Of a stretch of DNA of 64,000 nt, positions 57,984 through 64,000 are shown piece after piece. The position numbers were made by a program, and so were the translations under genes. Position 1 is the stretch's first letter. Each line of letters opens with the position of its first letter. This stretch comes from Hyphomicrobium sp. GTDB taxonomy: Bacteria; Pseudomonadota; Alphaproteobacteria; Rhizobiales; Hyphomicrobiaceae. The notes below the pieces were generated by a model. The model was not told the DNA's origin. It saw only the letters and a program-made list of their open reading frames with translations, and did no database searches. Where the stretch lies: the NCBI GenBank assembly GCA_022843145.1, contig JALHOF010000008.1, positions 62,001 through 126,000 of the forward strand, in the 5' to 3' direction.

Positions 57984-59906
57984 ATGTCACAATCCCACGG
58001 CGTGTCGCGGCTGAAAGAGCTGCTGTTCGACAGCGAGAGTCAGGCGCTGCAGGAACTCGCGCGCCGCGTCGATGCGCTGGCCGAACTCGATGCGGCCGAG
58101 CGCAAACGGCTGTTCACGGAATTGTCTGCGATGACGTCAGCGGAACGGCAGGAACGCCTGACGTTGCTCGAACGCATGGACGGGCTCTACGAACGGCTAG
58201 GTACTCGCGAAGGTCTTGAGACGAGCATCGCGTCCGTCATCGACGGCGCGCTGCGCAAGGCCGAGTCCGAACGCCACGACGAGCTCGCCGACGCGATGTC
58301 GCCGCTGGTCGTGCGCACCGTCAAGACCGAGATCCGCAACAGCCGCGACGAGCTGGTCGAAGCGCTTTATCCGATGACCGGCCGCATGGTGAAGGCGTAT
58401 GTCGCCAGCGCCATGAAGGACCTCATGGACGAGGTCAACCGCAAGATCGAGCGCAACCCGCTCATGCTGAGAGTTGCCGCCCTGCTCACCGGCCGCTCCG
58501 CCGCCGAGCTGGCCCTGGCCGAGACCCAGCGTACCGAAATCGAGGAGTTGTACCTGATCCGCCGCGGCACCGGGGACCTGGTCGGTCACTGGCCCGACAG
58601 CGCAACGCCGAACAACCGCGATCAGGTCGTCTCGGGCGTGCTCTCCGCGCTCAACGAGTTCGCCAGCGAAGCCTTCAGCGACACCGGCCGCACGTTGCGC
58701 CAGATCGACATCGGGCCGTCGCAGGTCTACCTGCGCTTGTCACCGCTTTACCTGCTCGCCGTCCGTTGCAAGGGCTCGCAGCACGCCGCGATCGAGCGGG
58801 TCATCGACGACGAATTCCTCGCCGGCCTCGAAAAATACGCCCGGCTCGTGGCGACCCACGCCCCGCGCGATATCCCAAAACCCGATAACGACGGCCTGCT
58901 CTCCGGCGTCGGCCAAAGCCTCGCTGCGCGCATCTCTGAAACCGAGACCGCCCTCGCCCCGCCGCGGATCGGCATCGCCGCCTTGAAGTCGCTGGCACTG
59001 CTCATCGCAATACCGTTGCTCGGCTGGTTCGCATGGTCGAGTTACGTCACCTATGAGACGGAGCGCGTGCACACGGTCGCGAAGTCGGTCATCGAGAGCA
59101 ACCTCGATTTGCGCGGTTATCCGACCCGCCTCGCCGTCACGCCGCGCGGCCGCGTCGTGACCGTCTCGGGGCTGTCGCCGCTTGCCGGCGCCAAGGAGCG
59201 CCTGTTCGCCGATCTCCGCGCCGCATTGCCGGGCCGTGACGTTGTCGATCAGATGGCCGTGGTACCGAGCGGCCTCGCCGACGCCGAACCGCTGATCCGC
59301 TCCGTGCGCAAGGATCTGACCGAACTCGAACGCGCGACGACGGAATCGACGGCCCAAGTCGAGACCCAACTTCAGAAAGAGCTGCAGGTCCGCATCGAGG
59401 CCGAGCAGCGCGGGCGCGAAGCCGCCACCGCCACATTCAGCGCCGAGCGGCAGCGGCTCGATGCCGAGATCGCGGCATTGCGGTCGAAACTCGCGGCACT
59501 CGAAGGGCGTCCGGTGCCGTCCGTCTCGCCGCCCGGCATCCGCGAGCGCCTCGACGCCTGGACACGTTCGAACGCGATCTTTTTCGGCAATGGCACCGAC
59601 TACCGCGATCCCGAGCGGACCACCCGCCAATTCGACGAACTCGTCGCACTCCTGACAGGCAACGACATCGTATTGCGGATCGTCGGCTATACCGACGAAA
59701 CCGGCAACGCGTCACGCAATTCCTCGTTGAGCCTCTCGCGCGCCGACACCGTGCTGTCGGCCTTGACGTTCCGCGGCATCGCGCCAAGCCGCCTCGTGAC
59801 GGTGGGCCGCCAGAACGCGATCGACATCGCCCCCACCAAAGGCGCGCAGAGCGCCAATCGCCGCGTCGAATTCGAACTCGGCTTCATCGGTGAAACCGCG
59901 CCATGA
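57984..59906 (+). CDS. Transenvelope OmpA-domain protein with large cytoplasmic N-terminus
   Basis: 640 residues from ATG 57984, with GAGGA 5 nt upstream. Residues 1-180 are helical and charged. 187-290 (EELYLIRRGTGDLVGHWPD, VVSGVLSALNEFASEAFS, IDIGPSQVYLRLSPLYLLAV) has the strand-helix order of a roadblock/longin-like domain, which is my inference. One membrane segment is at about 331-352. Outside the membrane lie a BON-like domain (362-428), a coiled coil (435-508) and an OmpA peptidoglycan-binding domain (528-632), with D571 and R626/R627 at the binding positions. It can thus link the cytoplasm to the cell wall. Its stop overlaps the GTPase start (ATGA). Confidence 0.85.
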   Translation: MSQSHGVSRLKELLFDSESQALQELARRVDALAELDAAERKRLFTELSAMTSAERQERLTLLERMDGLYERLGTREGLETSIASVIDGALRKAESERHDELADAMSPLVVRTVKTEIRNSRDELVEALYPMTGRMVKAYVASAMKDLMDEVNRKIERNPLMLRVAALLTGRSAAELALAETQRTEIEELYLIRRGTGDLVGHWPDSATPNNRDQVVSGVLSALNEFASEAFSDTGRTLRQIDIGPSQVYLRLSPLYLLAVRCKGSQHAAIERVIDDEFLAGLEKYARLVATHAPRDIPKPDNDGLLSGVGQSLAARISETETALAPPRIGIAALKSLALLIAIPLLGWFAWSSYVTYETERVHTVAKSVIESNLDLRGYPTRLAVTPRGRVVTVSGLSPLAGAKERLFADLRAALPGRDVVDQMAVVPSGLADAEPLIRSVRKDLTELERATTESTAQVETQLQKELQVRIEAEQRGREAATATFSAERQRLDAEIAALRSKLAALEGRPVPSVSPPGIRERLDAWTRSNAIFFGNGTDYRDPERTTRQFDELVALLTGNDIVLRIVGYTDETGNASRNSSLSLSRADTVLSALTFRGIAPSRLVTVGRQNAIDIAPTKGAQSANRRVEFELGFIGETAP

Positions 59907-60409
59907 TCGCGCGAAAGATCATGCTGCTCGGCGAGATCGGGGTCGGCAAGTCCTCGATTGCCAAGCGCCTCGTGCTCGACCGTTTCGAGATCGACTATAA
60001 GCCGACGGTCGGAGTCGACGTCTACCAATACGTGGTGCCCGACGAACCCGGCCGCCCCGGAATGCGCCTGATCGTCTGGGATACCGACGGCAATTTCGGC
60101 GACGCGATCTTTCGCCACGTCTACATGAAGCAGGCCAGCGCGGCGATGATCGTCGGCGACGTCACGCGCACCGGCACCATCGACGCCATGTGCCGGCTCG
60201 GCATGGAATTCCGCGATGCCTTCCCCGGCCGCCATTTCAGCTACCTCCTCAACAAGCATGACCTGCTGCAGCCCGGCGACACGCCACGCCTGCCCGACAC
60301 GATGACCGGCGCCGGCATCCCGCTCATCCGCACCAGCGCCCTCACCGGCGACAACGTGAAAGACGCTTTCCGTGCCGCAGCCGACATCATCCAACGCCGC
60401 GCTTCCTGA
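59903..60409 (+). CDS. Rab/Ras-like small GTPase
   Basis: 168 residues, one G domain. G1 P-loop GEIGVGKS (10-17), switch I YKPTVGVD with T35, G3 WDTDGN (59-64), G4 NKHD (117-120) and G5 SAL (145-147) are all present. YKPTVGVD is the Rab-type switch I. G3 differs from the usual DTAGQ: Ala is Asp62 and the catalytic Gln is Asn64, so intrinsic GTP hydrolysis may be weak. There is no C-terminal lipidation cysteine. Translation is coupled to the OmpA-domain gene by a 4-bp overlap, and the histidine kinase gene overlaps its 3' end. Confidence 0.93.
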   Translation: MIARKIMLLGEIGVGKSSIAKRLVLDRFEIDYKPTVGVDVYQYVVPDEPGRPGMRLIVWDTDGNFGDAIFRHVYMKQASAAMIVGDVTRTGTIDAMCRLGMEFRDAFPGRHFSYLLNKHDLLQPGDTPRLPDTMTGAGIPLIRTSALTGDNVKDAFRAAADIIQRRAS

Positions 60410-61550
60410 CAGCTCGGGTCTGGCACCCGGCGACCTCGTCGCCACCGGCATGCACATCGCCGAGCTCGGCATCTATGGAATGGTCTGGCTGGATCACCAG
60501 CTCGTTTCCCGCTCGCGCTACGGTCCGCTCGTCGCGTTCATCGAAATCGACAAACCCGTCACCGACAGCGTCGTCGCTCTGATCGGGCTCGAGGATGACA
60601 TCGCGGCGCTCGCGCGTACGGAGGCCCCGGTGCGTCTGCTGGAGCTTCCCGCGGTCGCGATGATAAATCCCGATGGTCGCGCGCCGCGGCTCAACTTCAC
60701 GATCTTCTGGCTGCCGGCGATCGACCGCTTTCTGCTTCTCGTCTACAAGGCGTCCTCGCGTTCCGATATCGAGGTCGAACTGACGCGGCAGGTGCGCGCC
60801 CGTCTGATTGCCGAGGCCGAGGTGCAGGCAAAGTCTCGCGAGCTTTCGGCCGCCAACGAAGAACTCGCCATCGCCAACCGCGACCTCGAGCAATACGCGA
60901 CCATCATCTCGCATGATCTCAAGGCACCGCTGCGGGCGCTGCGCTATCTGTCGGACGACGCGGAACAGGCACTCCGCGCCGAAGAGCCAGAGAAGGCGGC
61001 CGCCGCCGTCACCGAGATGCGCGCGCTGGCGCGGCGCATGTCGCGCATGATGTCGGCGCTTCTCGACTACGCCAGCGTCGGCCGCAAGGCCGAGGCCGTG
61101 ACCATCGTCGATACCCGCGCCCTCGCCGAATCCATCGCCGCCTCGCTGCCGCGCGCGCCCGGCCTGCGCATCGTGATCGACGGCGACTGGCCGGAAATCG
61201 TCACGCTCGAGGCGCCGCTGGATCTCGTTCTCCGCAACCTCGTCGACAACGCCCTCAAGCATCACGACCGCGATCGCGGCATCGTGCGGCTGACGGCCCG
61301 CGACTGCGGAGCGGCCATCGAGTTCCAGGTCGCGGACGACGGGCCCGGCATCCCGGCGGCGGCCCACGGCGCCATATTCATGCCGTTTCGCACCTTGGGC
61401 GGTCCTGCCGGCGGAACCGGCATGGGCCTTGCTCTCGTCTCGCGCACGGTTGAAGCCGTCGGCGGCACAATCAGCATCCACTCCGAGCCGGAGCGTGCCC
61501 GAGGCACCGCGTTTACCTTCAAATGGCCTAAATCCATTGCGCGAGGTTGA
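60372..61550 (+). CDS. Soluble sensor histidine kinase in GTPase operon
   Basis: 392 residues from GTG 60372, overlapping the GTPase gene by 38 bp; ATG at 60450 is an alternative. The N-terminal 130 residues form a PAS-like sensor (LGIYGMVWLDHQLVSRSRYG, IFWLPAIDRFLLLVYKA) with no membrane segment. A linker coiled coil (ELSAANEELAIANRDLEQ) leads to H181 (IISHDLKAPLRALR). ATPase motifs are N box (RNLVDNALKHH), G1 (DDGPGIP) and G2 (GTGMGLALV). The partner regulator is probably the receiver protein encoded 135 bp downstream. A signal received from the GTPase is plausible but inferred. Confidence 0.88.
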   Translation: MPQPTSSNAALPDSSGLAPGDLVATGMHIAELGIYGMVWLDHQLVSRSRYGPLVAFIEIDKPVTDSVVALIGLEDDIAALARTEAPVRLLELPAVAMINPDGRAPRLNFTIFWLPAIDRFLLLVYKASSRSDIEVELTRQVRARLIAEAEVQAKSRELSAANEELAIANRDLEQYATIISHDLKAPLRALRYLSDDAEQALRAEEPEKAAAAVTEMRALARRMSRMMSALLDYASVGRKAEAVTIVDTRALAESIAASLPRAPGLRIVIDGDWPEIVTLEAPLDLVLRNLVDNALKHHDRDRGIVRLTARDCGAAIEFQVADDGPGIPAAAHGAIFMPFRTLGGPAGGTGMGLALVSRTVEAVGGTISIHSEPERARGTAFTFKWPKSIARG

Positions 61551-61685
61551 TCCGGCCACACCCCTCGCGGCTATAACGGTGCGGTTAGGGCGAACTAGGC
61601 ATTTCACTATGGCAGTCAATCGCATATGGCCCTAACGTGGCCGCGGCCGATGCGGTCGGTTTCAGAATTGGTATCAGGGATTGGT

Positions 61686-62147
61686 ATGGCTTCGTCTTCG
61701 ACCGGATCGGGTGGCGAGTTTCTCGCGAAAAAGAGCGTGCTCATTCGTGCGCGAGAGAACCTGCCCGCACTCAACGACGTTCTGATCGTCGAGGATGAGA
61801 CGTTCGATGCCGAACGGCTGACGGCGACGCTCCGCGTCATGTTCGGCTATGAACTCGGCGTCCGCCGCGCCGCGACACTCGCCAGCGCGCTCGACCGGTT
61901 GATCGAGAAGCAGCCGCAAATCGTGTTCCTCGACGATGTGCTGAAGCCGAGTGACGACGCCGGTCAATCGATCCCTTACATCCGCCGCGCCGGATATCAG
62001 GGGCCGATCGTGGTGATCAGCGGGCAAGTCACGCGATCGCGCCGCGCAACTTTGATTAGCGCAGGCGCAACCGACGTCATCCACAAGGACGACGTCGACA
62101 GCGTGCGGCTCGCCGAGGCGTTGGTCCGCGTCTTCAAGACTGCTTGA
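61686..62147 (+). CDS. Single-domain response regulator in GTPase operon
   Basis: 153 residues from ATG 61686, with AGGGA 6 nt upstream. A receiver domain with acidic pair (VLIVEDETFDAERL), phospho-acceptor D83 or D84 (VFLDDVLKPSD), S112 (VISGQ) and K134 (DVIHKDDVD). There is no output domain, so it probably signals by protein contact as CheY-like proteins do. The first 30 residues are a poorly conserved extension. Confidence 0.88.
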   Translation: MASSSTGSGGEFLAKKSVLIRARENLPALNDVLIVEDETFDAERLTATLRVMFGYELGVRRAATLASALDRLIEKQPQIVFLDDVLKPSDDAGQSIPYIRRAGYQGPIVVISGQVTRSRRATLISAGATDVIHKDDVDSVRLAEALVRVFKTA

Positions 62148-62255
62148 TCGGCGCATATCAGCGCCACCGCTCGCGTCCTTCGGACTAGCCTCCAGCACGG
62201 CCGCACGCTACGACTAGCGGCTGGACACAAGGCCCGAAGACCTTGGCGGGGAACC

Positions 62256-63755
62256 ATGACCGAAGCCATCCACCATTTCATCGACGGCAAGCCCGTTTCC
62301 GGACGCTCAACTCGCACGAGCGACGTCTACTGGCCGATGACCGGCGAGGTCGCGGCGAAGGTCGCGCTGGCCGATGCCGCCGATGTTCGCTCGGCTGTCG
62401 AAAGCGCGAAGGCAGCGCAACCGGGGTGGGCCGCGACCAATCCGCAACGCCGCGCCCGCGTGATGATGAAGTTCGTCGATCTTCTGAACCGCGACATGGA
62501 CAAGCTCGCCGACCGCCTCGCCCGCGAGCACGGCAAGACGCTGGCCGACGCCAAGGGCGACATCCAGCGCGGGCTCGAGGTCGCCGAGTTCGCGTGCGGC
62601 ATCCCGCATCTGTTGAAGGGCGACTATACCGAGGGCGCCGGCCCCGGAATCGACCTCTATTCGATGCGCCAGCCGCTCGGCGTCGTCGCCGGCATCACGC
62701 CATTCAACTTCCCCGCCATGATCCCGCTGTGGAAAGCCGCACCAGCCATCGCCTGCGGTAACGCCTTCATCCTGAAGCCGTCCGAGCGCGCGCCTTCGGT
62801 ACCGATGATGCTGGCCGCGTTGATGATCGAGGCCGGTTTGCCGCCGGGTATCCTCAATGTCGTCAATGGCGACAAGGTCGCCGTCGACGCCATCCTCGAC
62901 GACCCAGACATCATGGCCGTCGGCTTCGTCGGTTCGTCCACGATCGCGCAGTACGTCTATGCCCGCGGCGCGGCAAACGGCAAGCGTGTGCAGTGCTTCG
63001 GCGGCGCGAAGAACCACATGATCATCATGCCCGATGCCGATCTCGATCTCGCGACCGACGCGCTGATCGGCGCCGGGTACGGCTCCGCCGGCGAGCGCTG
63101 CATGGCGATCTCGGTCGCCGTCCCCGTCGGACCCGGCACCGCCGAGCGCTTGCTCGTCAAACTCGTGCCCCGTGTCGAAAGCCTCAAGGTCGGACCGTCG
63201 ACCTCGCTCGATGCCGACCTCGGCCCCCTCGTCACCAAGGCCCACCTCGACAAGGTCCGCGGCTATGTCGATCTCGGCGTCAGCGAGGGGGCGAACCTCG
63301 TCGTCGACGGCCGCGATTTCAAGCTGCAGGGCTACGAAAACGGCTTCTATATGGGTGGCTGCCTGTTCGACCACGTCACGCCCGATATGCGCATCTACAA
63401 AGAAGAGATCTTCGGTCCCGTCTTGTCGGTCGTCCGCGCGAAGGACTACGACGAGGCCCTGCGGCTGCCGAGCGAGCACGAGTACGGCAACGGCGTCGCC
63501 ATCTTCACCCGCGACGGCGATACCGCCCGCGATTTCGCCGCCCGCGTCAACGTCGGCATGGTCGGCATCAATGTGCCGATCCCGGTGCCGCTCGCCTATT
63601 ACACGTTCGGCGGCTGGAAGCGCTCCGGCTTCGGCGATCTCAATCAGCACGGACCCGATGCGATCCGCTTCTACACCAAGACCAAGACCATCACCTCGCG
63701 CTGGCCGTCCGGCATCCGCGCCGGAGCCGAGTTCTCGATCCCGACGATGAAGTAA
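62256..63755 (+). CDS. mmsA: Methylmalonate-semialdehyde dehydrogenase (CoA-acylating)
   Basis: 499 residues. Converts methylmalonate semialdehyde to propionyl-CoA, or malonate semialdehyde to acetyl-CoA, in valine, inositol and related catabolism. Aldehyde dehydrogenase motifs are present: FNFPAMIPLWKAAPAIACGNAFILKPSE, in parts, for NAD binding, and GERCMAIS with the catalytic Cys. The conserved FGGAKNHMI is specific to the MmsA class, which lacks the usual general-base Glu. The gene starts 108 bp after the response regulator gene, and its function is unrelated to that operon. Confidence 0.93.
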   Translation: MTEAIHHFIDGKPVSGRSTRTSDVYWPMTGEVAAKVALADAADVRSAVESAKAAQPGWAATNPQRRARVMMKFVDLLNRDMDKLADRLAREHGKTLADAKGDIQRGLEVAEFACGIPHLLKGDYTEGAGPGIDLYSMRQPLGVVAGITPFNFPAMIPLWKAAPAIACGNAFILKPSERAPSVPMMLAALMIEAGLPPGILNVVNGDKVAVDAILDDPDIMAVGFVGSSTIAQYVYARGAANGKRVQCFGGAKNHMIIMPDADLDLATDALIGAGYGSAGERCMAISVAVPVGPGTAERLLVKLVPRVESLKVGPSTSLDADLGPLVTKAHLDKVRGYVDLGVSEGANLVVDGRDFKLQGYENGFYMGGCLFDHVTPDMRIYKEEIFGPVLSVVRAKDYDEALRLPSEHEYGNGVAIFTRDGDTARDFAARVNVGMVGINVPIPVPLAYYTFGGWKRSGFGDLNQHGPDAIRFYTKTKTITSRWPSGIRAGAEFSIPTMK

Positions 63756-63792
63756 GCCTTCACCTAGGTTCCAACGACAAGGACTGCGCTCA

Positions 63793-64000
63793 ATGTCGAC
63801 ATACCGCCTGCATGGCTTCGGCCGCTCCGGCAACACCTTCAAGGTCGCGATGTTTCTCGCTGCCGCCGGACTCGACTGGGAACCCGTGTTCGTCAGCGTC
63901 GCGGCTGGCGACACACGCGATCCGGCGTGGCGCGCGAAGTACAATCCGATGGGCGAGATCCCCGTGCTCGAGACGGGCGGGCGGATGCTGACGCAGTCCG
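63793..64000 (+). CDS. Glutathione S-transferase family protein, N-terminal part only
   Basis: The gene begins at ATG 63793 and continues past the window end; 69 complete codons are visible. The N-terminal thioredoxin-like domain of GSTs is clear: LHGFGRSGNTFKVAMFLAAAGLDWE, in parts (GRSGNTFKV), then AKYNPMGEIPVLE with the cis-Pro, and GGRMLTQS, where Gln-Ser is the glutathione-binding pair. The substrate is unknown. It follows mmsA by 37 bp. Confidence 0.87.
   Translation, partial: MSTYRLHGFGRSGNTFKVAMFLAAAGLDWEPVFVSVAAGDTRDPAWRAKYNPMGEIPVLETGGRMLTQS

Noticed and set aside
62307-63944. 545-codon open frame on the minus strand
   Set aside because: Antisense to mmsA, which has full aldehyde dehydrogenase motifs; no family likeness of its own.
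1-64000. Insertion sequences, prophage, tRNA or rRNA genes
   Set aside because: No transposase, integrase or phage structural gene and no tRNA- or rRNA-like sequence was recognised by reading; a tool-based scan was not possible.

Overview
The window is GC-rich, densely coded DNA from an alphaproteobacterium, most likely of the Hyphomicrobiales (Rhizobiales). The signs are a Flp/Tad pilus locus with CtrA-type promoter boxes, a FixL-like heme-PAS hybrid kinase beside an OmpR-type regulator and a FixK-like regulator, a DUF6455 protein, host-attachment and universal-stress proteins, and TRAP transporters. The placement is inferred from gene content; no rRNA or tRNA gene was seen.

Layout. 1-7.1 kb is part of a Tad/Flp pilus locus: on the minus strand cpaC (cut by the window edge), cpaB, cpaA and three small pilin genes, two of which lie in a nearly identical 341-bp duplication; on the plus strand a CpaC-N-like protein and two TadE-type pseudopilins. 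7.3-10.1 kb holds a TetR regulator, a YdjM-type membrane protein and a cation diffusion facilitator. 10.1-17.9 kb is one long minus-strand operon: OsmC, an acyl-CoA-dehydrogenase-like flavoprotein, an FAD reductase, a rhodanese, an ABC importer and cyanase, with a divergent TetR gene and two matching operators. 18.8-21 kb has a DsrE-like exported protein and TetR and IclR regulators. 21.2-26 kb has a GMC oxidoreductase and a three-gene TRAP importer. 26-31.6 kb has RimO, a Zn peptidase separated from it by 81-bp tandem repeats, and a Spy-like protein followed by a CpxRA-like two-component pair.

31.6-43.1 kb looks like an oxygen-response island: a FixK/FNR-family gene, an OmpR-type regulator and a hybrid FixL-like kinase (the arrangement known as hFixL-FxkR-FixK in Rhizobium etli). 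Three TTGAC-N4-GTCAA boxes lie in the promoter regions of DUF6455, phosphotransferase, host-attachment, universal-stress and small exported protein genes. A lysine acetyltransferase of the PatZ type also lies here.

43.3-57.4 kb is mostly housekeeping: a paired M16 protease, a glucose-6-phosphate isomerase, a VOC protein, a methyltransferase with divergent AraC regulator, a thioredoxin-fold protein, an orphan Tat-exported binding protein and a giant fused indolepyruvate ferredoxin oxidoreductase carrying an in-frame dispersed repeat.

57.6-62.1 kb is the most unusual part: a compact operon of a coiled-coil protein, a transenvelope OmpA-domain protein, a Rab/Ras-like small GTPase, a histidine kinase and a single-domain response regulator. 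The window ends with mmsA and the start of a glutathione S-transferase gene.
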